Shown piece by piece: positions 45,401-54,092 of a DNA stretch of 64,000 bases. Source of the stretch: an alpha proteobacterium AAP38. Its GTDB lineage: Bacteria; Pseudomonadota; Alphaproteobacteria; Azospirillales; Azospirillaceae. The notes under the pieces were generated by a model. The model made no database searches. It was not told the DNA's origin and saw only the letters and a list, made by a program, of their open reading frames with translations. Every line of letters starts with the position of its first letter. Positions within the stretch are counted from its first letter, which is position 1. The DNA lies in the NCBI GenBank assembly GCA_001296005.1, contig LJHR01000009.1:558001-622000 (forward strand), written 5' to 3'. A program made the translations under genes and the position numbers.

Positions 45401-45698
45401 CCACACCCCCACCGCACACAAGTTCAGGTTAGTATAGATGATGAGACTTGCAGGCGGAAGCAGCCGGTTGCCGACTTTCGCGCCGATCCGGCCCGGTTGG
45501 TGCCGGCAAAGTCATATCGCTATATCTGTTGTGATATTACGATTAGTGCCAAGTAACTGGATATACAGGTCAAAACAGGCTTCCATCGGCGTGAAATGAT
45601 CGAAATCTGGAAGACTTCCAAGCCCTTGCCCATCATCCTCTCCCACGATGTCAGGCTTGGCGAGAGCCTGATGATTTCATTCTTGATTGGGGTCAGCG

Positions 45699-46157
45699 AT
45701 GATTAGCCTCGATATCAACGGCAAGGTCCGCGAAGTGGACGTGCCGGAGGACATGCCGCTTCTGTGGGTCCTTCGTGATGAATTGAATATGACGGGCACC
45801 AAATTCGGCTGCGGCGTTGCGCAGTGTGGCGCCTGTACCGTGCATGTGGATGGTCAGCCGACCCGTTCCTGCCAGCTGCCGGCCTCTGCCGCCGTGGGGG
45901 CCAAGATCACCACGATCGAGGGGCTGTCCGGCAAGGCCGCTGCCGCCGTGCAGAAGGCCTGGGCCGATCTGGACGTGGTGCAGTGCGGCTACTGCCAATC
46001 GGGTCAGGTCATGGCCGCCACGGCCCTGATCGCCGAGAACCAGAACCCCACCGATGCCGATATTGAGGCGGCGCTGGACGGCAATGTCTGCCGTTGCGCC
46101 ACCTATGTGCGGATCAAGGCAGCCGTGAAGCAGGCTGCCAAACTGGCGAGGACCTGA
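45699..46157 (+). CDS. iorA: 2Fe-2S subunit of a molybdenum hydroxylase (IorA-like)
   Basis: The 152-residue protein has the plant-type 2Fe-2S motif GCGVAQCGACTVHVDG and a second cluster, QCGYCQSG and CRCATY, typical of the small subunit of xanthine dehydrogenase-like enzymes. The length fits isoquinoline 1-oxidoreductase alpha subunits. ATG at 45699 is preferred over TTG at 45687. It precedes the molybdopterin subunit by 3 bp. Confidence 0.9.
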   Translation: MISLDINGKVREVDVPEDMPLLWVLRDELNMTGTKFGCGVAQCGACTVHVDGQPTRSCQLPASAAVGAKITTIEGLSGKAAAAVQKAWADLDVVQCGYCQSGQVMAATALIAENQNPTDADIEAALDGNVCRCATYVRIKAAVKQAAKLART

Positions 46158-46160
46158 GCC

Positions 46161-48401
46161 ATGATGCTGCGTCAATTGCTGCGCCAGGCCGCGTCCAACG
46201 TGGCCGAACCCACCCCCAGCCGCCGCGCCTTTCTGAAGGGCACGGGTGGCGCCCTGGTCATCAGCGCGGTCGTCCCGCTGGGATCATTTGCGGCCGAGTC
46301 CGCTGCCCCCGGCATTGTCGGCCCCGCCGACCCGCGCCCGAACCTGTTCGTTCGCGTGGCCAAGGACAATACCGTCACCGTCCTGGTCAAGCATCTGGAC
46401 AAGGGCCAGGGCATCATGACCGGCCTCACCACCATTGTGGCGGAGGAACTGGACGCCGACTGGTCGCAGATGCGTGGTGAGCATGCGCCCGCCGACAGCA
46501 AGCTGTATGGCAACCATTTCTTCGGTATCCAGGGTACGGGCGGTTCCACCGCCGTTGCCAACAGCTGGGATGAGCTGCGGATGGCTGGTGCCGCCGCCCG
46601 CACCATGCTGGTGAACGCCGCCGCCGCCGAATGGAAGGTGCCGGCTGACCAGATCACCGTCGCCAAGGGTGTCGTCAGCCACAAGGCATCGGGCAAGTCC
46701 GCCACCTTTGGTCAGCTGGCCGAAGCCGCCTCGAAGCAGCCGATCCCCGCCAAGGTGACCTTGAAGGAACCCGGCCAGTACAGCCTGATCGGGAATGAGA
46801 CGCTGCACCGTCTGGATCATGTGTCGAAGACCAATGGCACTGCCATCTTCGCCATGGATATCCGGCGTCCCAATCAGGTGACGGCGGTTCTGGCGCGCAG
46901 CCCGCGTTTCGGGGGCACGGTCAAGTCGGTGGATGACAAGGCTGCCCGTGCGATTCCCGGCGTCATCGACGTGCTGACCCTGCCGGTCGGTGTGGCGGTG
47001 GTGGCGAAGAATACCTGGGCCGCCATCAAGGGCCGCGAAGCCCTGTCTATCCAGTGGGATGATGCCAAGGCCGAAAAGCGTGGCACTGACCAGATGCTGG
47101 CCGAATACCGCGCCCAGGCCAAGAAGCCGGGGACGAAGGCCGCCCGCAAGGGTGATACAGGTGCCGCCTTCAAGACCGCCGCCAAGGTGGTCGAGGCGGA
47201 ATACAGCTTCCCCTATCTGGCTCACGCCCCGATGGAGCCGCTGAACGCCACGCTGGAGATCAAGGCGGATGGCGGGGCGGAGATTTGGGCCGGGTCGCAG
47301 TTCCAGGGCATTGAACAGCCGGTCGTGGCCGGCATCCTGGGCACCACGCCCGACAAGGTGAAGATCAACACGCTTTGGGCCGGCGGCAGCTTTGGCCGCC
47401 GCGCCACCACCACTGCCGACTATATCGCCGAGGTTGCCCTGATCGCCAAGGCCCTGGCGGCAAAGGGCAAGAAGGTGCCTGTGCATCTGGTCTGGACGCG
47501 TGAGGATGATATCCAGGGGGGCCGTTATCGCCCCATGGTCGTCCATCGCGTCAAGGGCGGGCTGGACAAGGCCGGCAAGCTGATTGCCTGGGAACAGGCC
47601 ATCGTGACCCAGTCCTTCATTGCCGACACGCCCTTTGCGCAGGTGATGATCAAGGATGGCGTCGATGCGACAGCGGTCGAAGGTGCTTCGGACATGGCCT
47701 ATGCCGTGCCGAACCTGTCCGTCGACTACCATCAGATGGCTTCGCCGGTTACCACCCTGTGGTGGCGGTCGGTCGGCCACACCCACACGGCCTATGCCAA
47801 GGAAGCTTTTATCGAGGAACTGGCGGCGGCGGCCGGCAAGGACGGGGTGGCCTTCCGCCTGGAACTGCTGGGTGATGCCCATCCGCGTCTGACGGGTGTG
47901 CTGAAACTGGCGGCGGAAAAGGCCGGCTGGTCCAAGCCCCTGGCCCCGGCGGCGGACGGGTCGAAGCGGGCGCGTGGTGTCGCCGTCCATGAAAGCTTCA
48001 GCAGCTTTGTCGCGCATGTGGCCGAGGTGACGGTGTCCAAGGATGGCAAGATCAAGGTTGATCGTGTCGTCGTGGCGGTGGATTGCGGCGTGCCCGTGAA
48101 TCCCAACGTTATCAAGGCCCAGATCGAAGGCGGCACCGGCTTCGGCATCGGTCATGCCCTGCGCGACCAGATCACCCTGACGGACGGTCTGGTCGATCAG
48201 AGCAATTTCGACGGGTACGAGCCGATGCGCCTGTCGGACATGCCCGAGGTTGAGGTGCATATCGTGGCATCCACGGCCCGCCCCACGGGTGTGGGTGAGC
48301 CCGGCGTGCCCACGGCGGCCCCGGCGGTTGCCAACGCGGTCTTCCGCGCCACGGGTCAGAAGCTGCACGACCTGCCTTTCAGCAAGGCGGGCGTGGTCTA
48401 A
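46161..48401 (+). CDS. iorB: Molybdopterin-binding subunit of an exported molybdenum hydroxylase (IorB-like)
   Basis: The 746-residue large subunit has a Tat signal (RRAFLKGTGGALVISA, residues 15-30), an aldehyde oxidase/xanthine dehydrogenase Mo-binding domain and the active-site Glu in GVGEPGVP near residue 720. The Tat peptide means the folded enzyme with its partner is moved to the periplasm. Substrates of relatives include isoquinoline and aldehydes; here it is unknown. No cytochrome c or XdhC-type chaperone gene is adjacent, which is unusual. It ends at a strong terminator. Confidence 0.88.
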   Translation: MMLRQLLRQAASNVAEPTPSRRAFLKGTGGALVISAVVPLGSFAAESAAPGIVGPADPRPNLFVRVAKDNTVTVLVKHLDKGQGIMTGLTTIVAEELDADWSQMRGEHAPADSKLYGNHFFGIQGTGGSTAVANSWDELRMAGAAARTMLVNAAAAEWKVPADQITVAKGVVSHKASGKSATFGQLAEAASKQPIPAKVTLKEPGQYSLIGNETLHRLDHVSKTNGTAIFAMDIRRPNQVTAVLARSPRFGGTVKSVDDKAARAIPGVIDVLTLPVGVAVVAKNTWAAIKGREALSIQWDDAKAEKRGTDQMLAEYRAQAKKPGTKAARKGDTGAAFKTAAKVVEAEYSFPYLAHAPMEPLNATLEIKADGGAEIWAGSQFQGIEQPVVAGILGTTPDKVKINTLWAGGSFGRRATTTADYIAEVALIAKALAAKGKKVPVHLVWTREDDIQGGRYRPMVVHRVKGGLDKAGKLIAWEQAIVTQSFIADTPFAQVMIKDGVDATAVEGASDMAYAVPNLSVDYHQMASPVTTLWWRSVGHTHTAYAKEAFIEELAAAAGKDGVAFRLELLGDAHPRLTGVLKLAAEKAGWSKPLAPAADGSKRARGVAVHESFSSFVAHVAEVTVSKDGKIKVDRVVVAVDCGVPVNPNVIKAQIEGGTGFGIGHALRDQITLTDGLVDQSNFDGYEPMRLSDMPEVEVHIVASTARPTGVGEPGVPTAAPAVANAVFRATGQKLHDLPFSKAGVV

Positions 48402-48405
48402 AAGG

Positions 48406-48436
48406 AAAGGGCCCCACGCTACCGTGGGGCCCTTTT
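48406..48436. terminator. Bidirectional intrinsic terminator between iorB and rsmA
   Basis: A perfect 13-bp stem (AAAGGGCCCCACG / CGTGGGGCCCTTT) around CTAC is flanked by A-rich and T-rich tracts. It serves iorB on the plus strand and rsmA, ending at 48436, on the minus strand. Confidence 0.85.
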
Positions 48437-49278
48437 CATTTCGGCTTCCAGGCTTTGGCCAGGGCGACGAACCCGGCCACGTCGATCTCCTCCGCCCGCG
48501 CGGTCGGTGGAATGCCGACGGAGAGCAACAGCGGCTCCGGCTCCTTCATCAAGGATTTCAGGCTGGCGCGCAGCATCTTGCGCCGTTGCCCGAACGCCGC
48601 CGCCACCAGCGTCTCCATCGTGGCGAAGTCGGGATCATCGGCGGGCCGTTCGCGCGGGGTCAGGTGGACCACGGCGCTGTCCACCTTGGGCGGTGGGGTG
48701 AAGGCGCGGGCCGGCAAATCATAGAGATTGCGGCAATGCGCCACCCACTGCGCCATCACGGCCAGACGGCCATAGGCCGGGGTCCGCGTGCCCGCCACGA
48801 TGCGGTCGGCCACTTCCTTCTGGAACATCAAGGTCAGGGACCGATATTCCCCGATCTGCTTCAACCAGCCGATCAGCAGCGGTGTGCCGACATTATAGGG
48901 CAGGTTGGAGACGACGGCGCGCGGGGCCGGGACCAGATCGACGGGGTCCACGGTCAGGGCATCCGCCTCAATCAACCGCATGCGCCCCGCCGACGCGGCC
49001 ACGATGTCGGCCAGGGCGACGGCAAAGCGCGGGTCGCGTTCAACGGCAGTGATGCTGGCAGCGGGGCTTTCCACCAGCGCGCGGGTCAGGCCGCCGGGAC
49101 CAGGGCCGACCTCCACGATGTTCACGCCCGTGAAATCGCCTGCCTCGCGCACAATGCGGCGGGTGACGTTGAGGTCCAGCAGGAAATGCTGCCCAAACGC
49201 CTTCTTGGCGGCCAGTTCATGGGTGGCGATGACATCGCGCAGGGGCGGCAGGTGGGACAGGTCGCGGCCATCACTCAT
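48436..49278 (-). CDS. rsmA: 16S rRNA dimethyladenosine transferase RsmA (KsgA)
   Basis: The 280-residue enzyme dimethylates A1518 and A1519 near the 3' end of 16S rRNA. The SAM motif EVGPGPGGLT near residue 53 and the NLPYN motif near 124 are intact. The start is ATG at 49278, one base after the pdxA stop; the frame upstream is pdxA. It is the last gene of the lptF-lptG-surA-pdxA cluster. Confidence 0.95.
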   Translation of the reverse strand: MSDGRDLSHLPPLRDVIATHELAAKKAFGQHFLLDLNVTRRIVREAGDFTGVNIVEVGPGPGGLTRALVESPAASITAVERDPRFAVALADIVAASAGRMRLIEADALTVDPVDLVPAPRAVVSNLPYNVGTPLLIGWLKQIGEYRSLTLMFQKEVADRIVAGTRTPAYGRLAVMAQWVAHCRNLYDLPARAFTPPPKVDSAVVHLTPRERPADDPDFATMETLVAAAFGQRRKMLRASLKSLMKEPEPLLLSVGIPPTARAEEIDVAGFVALAKAWKPK

Positions 49279-49279
49279 A

Positions 49280-50293
49280 TCAAGCACTCTTCTGCCGGCG
49301 GGCGGCGATGCGGGAGGCGGCATGCAAGGCCGCAATCAGGCTGCTGGCATTGGCTTGGCCCGTGCCCGCCAGCGACAGGGCCGTGCCATGATCGGGCGAA
49401 GTGCGGACAAAGGGCAGGCCCAGCGTGATATTCACGCCCGTGTCGAAATCCAGCGTCTTCAGCGGGATCAGACCCTGGTCGTGATACATGCAGACAACCG
49501 CGTCATACCGCGCACGGGCGCCGGCATGGAACAGGGTGTCGGCGGGGAAGGGACCGGCGGCATTGATGCCGTCAGCCTTCAAGGTGGCGACGGCGGGCGC
49601 GATCACCTCGATCTCCTCCCGCCCCATGGCCCCACCTTCGCCCGCATGCGGGTTCAAGGCGGCAACGGCCAGGCGGGGTGTTTCGATACCGAAATCACTT
49701 TTCAGGGCGGCATTTGTGACGCGGGCCACGTGCAGGATGGCATCCGACGTCAGATGTTTGGCCACATCCTTCACCGCGACATGAATGGTGGCCAGCACGA
49801 CGCGCAAGCCACCGCCTTCCAGCATCATGACGGTCCCGTCATCGGGCAGCCCCGCCAGATGCGCCAGATATTCGGTATGGCCCGGCCAGCGAAAGCCGCA
49901 GGCATAGAGCGCACTTTTCTGGATCGGGTTCGTAACAACCCCTGAAAGCCGTCCTTCTGTCGCCAGCCCGACGGCCCGGTCAATCGCTGCAATTACCGCC
50001 GATCCATTGGCCGGATCGGGATTGCCATAGGTGACGGGGGCGGGCAGGGGGACGGGCAGCACGGGAAGGGACGTGGCAAACAGATCGGCGACGCGATCCA
50101 GCCCCGCCTCATCGACGATGGCGACCGGCACATCCAGGCCCAGCGTTGATGCCAGCGCCGTGATGCGGTCGGGGTCATCCAGCAAGACGAAGGGCGGCAC
50201 TGATGCCGCCCCGCGTTCCATCCAGGCCTTCAGGGCGATGTCGCCGCCGATGCCTGCCGGTTCCCCCATGGTCAGGCCCAGTGGCGCCGCCAT
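49280..50293 (-). CDS. pdxA: 4-hydroxythreonine-4-phosphate dehydrogenase PdxA
   Basis: The 337-residue enzyme works in vitamin B6 synthesis and has MGEPAGIG at the N-terminus, GHTEYLAHL near residue 138 and GLIPLKTLDFD near residue 270. It lies between surA (3 bp apart) and rsmA (1 bp apart), as in many proteobacteria. Confidence 0.95.
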   Translation of the reverse strand: MAAPLGLTMGEPAGIGGDIALKAWMERGAASVPPFVLLDDPDRITALASTLGLDVPVAIVDEAGLDRVADLFATSLPVLPVPLPAPVTYGNPDPANGSAVIAAIDRAVGLATEGRLSGVVTNPIQKSALYACGFRWPGHTEYLAHLAGLPDDGTVMMLEGGGLRVVLATIHVAVKDVAKHLTSDAILHVARVTNAALKSDFGIETPRLAVAALNPHAGEGGAMGREEIEVIAPAVATLKADGINAAGPFPADTLFHAGARARYDAVVCMYHDQGLIPLKTLDFDTGVNITLGLPFVRTSPDHGTALSLAGTGQANASSLIAALHAASRIAARRQKSA

Positions 50294-50296
50294 GGC

Positions 50297-51619
50297 TTAC
50301 ATCCTGGTCTCGATGGTGGCGTTCCGGCGCAGGTCGCGCAGGTACCGGCGCTGCTGCAGGTCCATGCGTTCCTGGAACAGGGCGCTGCGCACCTGATCGG
50401 GCGGCGGCAGGCTGCCTTCCGGCACCACACGGTCGCAGACCATCAGCAGCATGGCGCCACGGTCGGTCATCAGCGGGGCCGTCGCCTGACCCACGCCCAG
50501 CGCGCTCACCATCTGCCCGATCTGTTCGGGGATGTCGCCCAGACGGGTCAGCGGCTGGGTGAAGACCTGCGACCCCGGCACGGCCTGCGTGGCCTGTTCC
50601 AGGGCTTCACAGCCGCGCGCCTGCTCGCTCACCTGCTTGGCGGCCTCGAAGGCCGCATCCTGCTGGGCCTGCGCCTCACCGGCGATGGGCACCACGAACT
50701 GGCGGATTGCAATCTGGATATTCTTGGGGTCACCCGCAGCCACGATACGCTGATCACGCAGCCACAGAATGTGGTAGCCGGCCGAACCACGGATCGGGCG
50801 GGAGAACTGGCCCTTCTGCATCTGCTGCAACGAGCGGTCCAGATTGTCTTCCAGCTGACCCTGCTGAATCCAGCCCAGGTCGCCGCCGCTGGCCGCACCG
50901 GCCGATTGCGAGAACTGGCGCGCAACGGCACTGAAATTCGCACCCCGGCCGATCTGTTCCACCAGACGCTCACCCAGGCGCAGGACCTCTGCCTCACTGG
51001 TGCTGCTGTCGACGGCCAGGAAAATCTCCGCAACCTGATATTCCGGCTTGCCGGCATTGGCGCGGATACGCTCGATATAGGCGTTCACTTCGCTGTCGGG
51101 CACGGTCACCTGCTGGCGCACCACCCGCTGCACGACCTTGCTCCAGGCGATCTGGGCCAGCATCTGCTGACGCATGGTATTCCAGGGCACGCCGGCCTGG
51201 GCCAGGGCGGCCTTCAACTGCTCCAGATCCATGCGGTTGCGCTGTGCTGCGGCTTCCAGATCCTCGCTCAGCTCATCCTCGGTGACCGTCAGGTTGCGCT
51301 CGCGCGCTTCCTGGATCTGCAAGGCTTCGTCCGTCAGCAGACGGATGACCTGCGGCAGCAGGCGCTGGCGTGTCTCGGCATTGTCGGGAAGGCCGGAGGA
51401 TACGATGGCCAGCTGCAACCGGCCTTCCACGTCGGCGACCGTGATCGGTTCCTCGTTCACGATGGCGGCGATACGGCCCAACTGGCCCTGGGCCCCGTTG
51501 GCGCCCTGCGCCATCACGGCCACAGGCGCGGACAGCAGGGCGATGGACAGGGCGGTCGCCCCCAGCAGGGCGTTGCGCGCAAGGCTTTTCATGGTCGGTC
51601 GAATCACAGGCTGCATCAT
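50297..51619 (-). CDS. surA: Peptidyl-prolyl isomerase SurA
   Basis: The 440-residue periplasmic chaperone helps outer-membrane protein folding. A Sec signal ends near VMAQG (about residue 38 from the first ATG). A SurA N-terminal domain is followed by a parvulin-like PpiC domain (SAVARQFSQSAGAASGGDLGWIQQGQL) and a second, degenerate one. ATG at 51592 is an alternative start. The gene follows lptG directly; lptD is not between them. Confidence 0.88.
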   Translation of the reverse strand: MMQPVIRPTMKSLARNALLGATALSIALLSAPVAVMAQGANGAQGQLGRIAAIVNEEPITVADVEGRLQLAIVSSGLPDNAETRQRLLPQVIRLLTDEALQIQEARERNLTVTEDELSEDLEAAAQRNRMDLEQLKAALAQAGVPWNTMRQQMLAQIAWSKVVQRVVRQQVTVPDSEVNAYIERIRANAGKPEYQVAEIFLAVDSSTSEAEVLRLGERLVEQIGRGANFSAVARQFSQSAGAASGGDLGWIQQGQLEDNLDRSLQQMQKGQFSRPIRGSAGYHILWLRDQRIVAAGDPKNIQIAIRQFVVPIAGEAQAQQDAAFEAAKQVSEQARGCEALEQATQAVPGSQVFTQPLTRLGDIPEQIGQMVSALGVGQATAPLMTDRGAMLLMVCDRVVPEGSLPPPDQVRSALFQERMDLQQRRYLRDLRRNATIETRM

Positions 51620-51669
51620 GGGGCGTTCTTATAGAGGCTTGCAGGGCTAAACGCAAAGCGTACCGCTGT

Positions 51670-52764
51670 TCATCCGTCTTCGGTATGAAGAAGGGCGGCG
51701 GCGGACAGCATCACCGTCACCCCGGCGGGTGCCCAGGCGGCCATGATCACGGGCACCGCACCCGACAGGCCCAGGGCCATGATCACATCCTTGACGATGA
51801 ACAGCAGCAGGGCGGTGACGATCCCGGCTCCCACCATGGTCAGTGTGCCGCCGCCCCGCATCTGCCGAAGAGAGAAGGCTGCCGCCAACAGCACCATGGC
51901 CGCATAGAAGAAGGGCTGCGCCAGCAAAGTATGCCAATGCAGACGGTGCCTTACCGGTGACAGGCCCGTCAGTTCCAGTGTGCGGATGAAGTCCGGCAAT
52001 TGCCAGAAGGACAGGGTATCGGGGCTGGCGAAGCTGTTCTGGATGCGCTGTTCGGTCAGTTCGGTGGGCAGGCGATAGCGTGCCAGGAAACGGGCCGGCT
52101 CCCCCGGTTCATTGTACCAAACCTCGCTCAGGTCCCAGTATCCGGGCACCAGTTCGGCGGATGCCGCATCCAGACGGGCCGACAGTTTTTGCCCTGGCGT
52201 GGATAGCAGCACCATGACGCGCCGCATCTCCAGCGTGCCGGGCACCACCGACTCCGCATGGATGCGATAGGCCCCTTCCGGCGTCAGCTGTGTCAGCCAC
52301 AGGCCGGACCGCCCGACATCAAGGGAAGAGGTCTGGCCGCGCAGATACCGGTTTTCCAGCTTTTCATACCGGGTCAGCATGGCGGCGAAGATCGGGTTCA
52401 GGATGGTGACCAGCACCACGCCGATGATCATGGCCCAGGCAAGCACGGGGGCCGTGAATTGCCACACACTGATCCCACTGGCCCGCGCCACCACCAGCTC
52501 ATGCGTGCGGGTCAGGCGCCAGAATGTGTACATGGCGCCAAACAGCACGACGAAAGGCAGCACCTCCTGCCCGATCTCCGGCAGTTTCAGCAGCCCCATG
52601 GTCACGACGATATCGAAGGTCGCTTCCGGCCTGTTGGCGGCACGGCGCAGCAACTCGACCGTGTCCAGCAGATAGACCAGGGCCAGCAGCGAACCAAGCC
52701 CCGCCGCAAACCACAGCAGGAACTGACGCCCGATATAAAGGGAAAGGGTGGCAAACAGACGCAT
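51670..52764 (-). CDS. lptG: LPS export permease LptG
   Basis: The 364-residue YjgP/YjgQ-family protein has an N-terminal membrane pair, a periplasmic jelly-roll domain and C-terminal helices (about 280-360). It forms the LptBFG inner-membrane exporter. The start overlaps the lptF stop by one base, so they are coupled. The lipid chain and partner ATPase LptB are not in the window. Confidence 0.92.
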   Translation of the reverse strand: MRLFATLSLYIGRQFLLWFAAGLGSLLALVYLLDTVELLRRAANRPEATFDIVVTMGLLKLPEIGQEVLPFVVLFGAMYTFWRLTRTHELVVARASGISVWQFTAPVLAWAMIIGVVLVTILNPIFAAMLTRYEKLENRYLRGQTSSLDVGRSGLWLTQLTPEGAYRIHAESVVPGTLEMRRVMVLLSTPGQKLSARLDAASAELVPGYWDLSEVWYNEPGEPARFLARYRLPTELTEQRIQNSFASPDTLSFWQLPDFIRTLELTGLSPVRHRLHWHTLLAQPFFYAAMVLLAAAFSLRQMRGGGTLTMVGAGIVTALLLFIVKDVIMALGLSGAVPVIMAAWAPAGVTVMLSAAALLHTEDG

Positions 52765-53888
52765 CAGCCCACCCCGTTGCCAGGGGCGGCGGGCAGGGAA
52801 CGGCCCATGCCGTCGCGCCGCAGATACCAGAGACAGAGCGGTACAGGCGCCAGCACGAACAGGTACAGCAGGCCCGCCAGTACCGGCACCTTGCCAATCA
52901 GGCTGACAATGCCCAGCACGGCGGCCTGCAGCACCAGGGCGCCAACAGCGGCAATGGTGATGCGCCTTCCACGGCCCCGGCGGGAAAACTCACCCGGCAG
53001 CAGGGCCGCCAGCGCGATGGTGGCAAAGGACAGGACCAGGAAGGGACTGGCCAGCCGGTTATGGAGTTCCGCCCGCAACCGTCCGGCAAAGCGGCGGTCA
53101 ATCGGGTCATTCTCGTCGGGTAACCAGAGCTGTTCCAGGGTCCGCTCACGCGGCTCCACCCAGCGGGGTGCCAATTCACGGCGCAGCGACTGCAAATCCA
53201 CGGCGTAGCGTTCGAATTCCAGCCATTCGGCCTTGCCCGTGGCCTCCGTGAACTTGCTCTGCGTTCCGTCATGGACCAGGACGCGGGGCGTACCATCGGC
53301 ATCGGTGATGGTGCCGCGCGCCGCCACGATGGTGGTGGTCACCCCCTGCTGCCGTCCATCATGGATCAGGATATCTTCCAGCGATCCATCGGGCAGTCGG
53401 TCGCGGACATAGATGGTCAGCTTGTCTGACAGTTCGTTGAACGTCCCCTCCCGCAGCAGCATGGCCGACACGTCGCTGCGCACCGATTGCCGCAGTGCCA
53501 CCAGACTGCGCTGTGCCGCCGGCCCCAGCCAGACAGACAGCATGAAGCAGAGCAGTGTGCCGATCAGGGCCAGAATCAGGACAGGCCGGGCCAGCGCCAT
53601 GGGGCCAAGGCCGGCGGCGCGCATCACCACCAGTTCGCTGTCCTGCGTCAGGCGGTTATAGGTGAACAGCACTGCCGTCAGAACGCCGAAGGGCAGAACG
53701 ATCGACAGGAAGGTGGGGAAGGACAGCAGCGCCAGATGCGCAAACGCGCCAAAACCGGCGCCCCCTTCCACCACCAGTTCGACAAGGCGCAGCGACTGCG
53801 TCAGCCAGATGGCCGCCGACAGGGCACCCGTCACCACAATCGTGGACAGGAACAGGTTGCGCAGAAGGTAACGGTTGATCTGAGACAT
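52764..53888 (-). CDS. lptF: LPS export permease LptF
   Basis: The 374-residue YjgP/YjgQ-family subunit begins MSQINRYLLRNLF and has six predicted membrane helices around a periplasmic domain. It works with LptG to lift LPS from the inner membrane. The start is ATG at 53888 with GGGA upstream; the frame to 53933 is unsupported. It is divergent from pepA. Confidence 0.9.
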   Translation of the reverse strand: MSQINRYLLRNLFLSTIVVTGALSAAIWLTQSLRLVELVVEGGAGFGAFAHLALLSFPTFLSIVLPFGVLTAVLFTYNRLTQDSELVVMRAAGLGPMALARPVLILALIGTLLCFMLSVWLGPAAQRSLVALRQSVRSDVSAMLLREGTFNELSDKLTIYVRDRLPDGSLEDILIHDGRQQGVTTTIVAARGTITDADGTPRVLVHDGTQSKFTEATGKAEWLEFERYAVDLQSLRRELAPRWVEPRERTLEQLWLPDENDPIDRRFAGRLRAELHNRLASPFLVLSFATIALAALLPGEFSRRGRGRRITIAAVGALVLQAAVLGIVSLIGKVPVLAGLLYLFVLAPVPLCLWYLRRDGMGRSLPAAPGNGVG

Positions 53889-53996
53889 GTTTTCCCAAAG
53901 GGTCGGGCACCGTACCGGCCCTGCATCCACCATACAACGTATCGCCCGATTGCGACCTGTTCGTGGCGGACCGACAGATTTTGGCCCAAGGTGACC

Positions 53997-54025
53997 TTGA
54001 CATGGGTACGTGGCTGTTCTTTATC
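53997..54025 (+). promoter_or_regulatory. Putative promoter of pepA
   Basis: TTGACA (53997-54002), a perfect -35, is followed after 17 bp by TTTATC (54020-54025), a weaker -10. The leader to the pepA ATG is about 60 nt. Confidence 0.5.
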
Positions 54026-54092
54026 GACTCCTTGCCATGCACACAACCGCCGGCGCCACAATTCGCCGGTTCAACAACAAGAGAGCACCGGA

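Noticed and set aside
46284-48368. Long open frame antisense to iorB
   Set aside because: No recognisable domain; it mirrors the codon bias of the strong iorB reading.
53487-54092. Aminopeptidase with a 200-residue N-terminal domain
   Set aside because: The extension is antisense to lptF; the real start is ATG at 54093 with a ribosome-binding site and a promoter just upstream.
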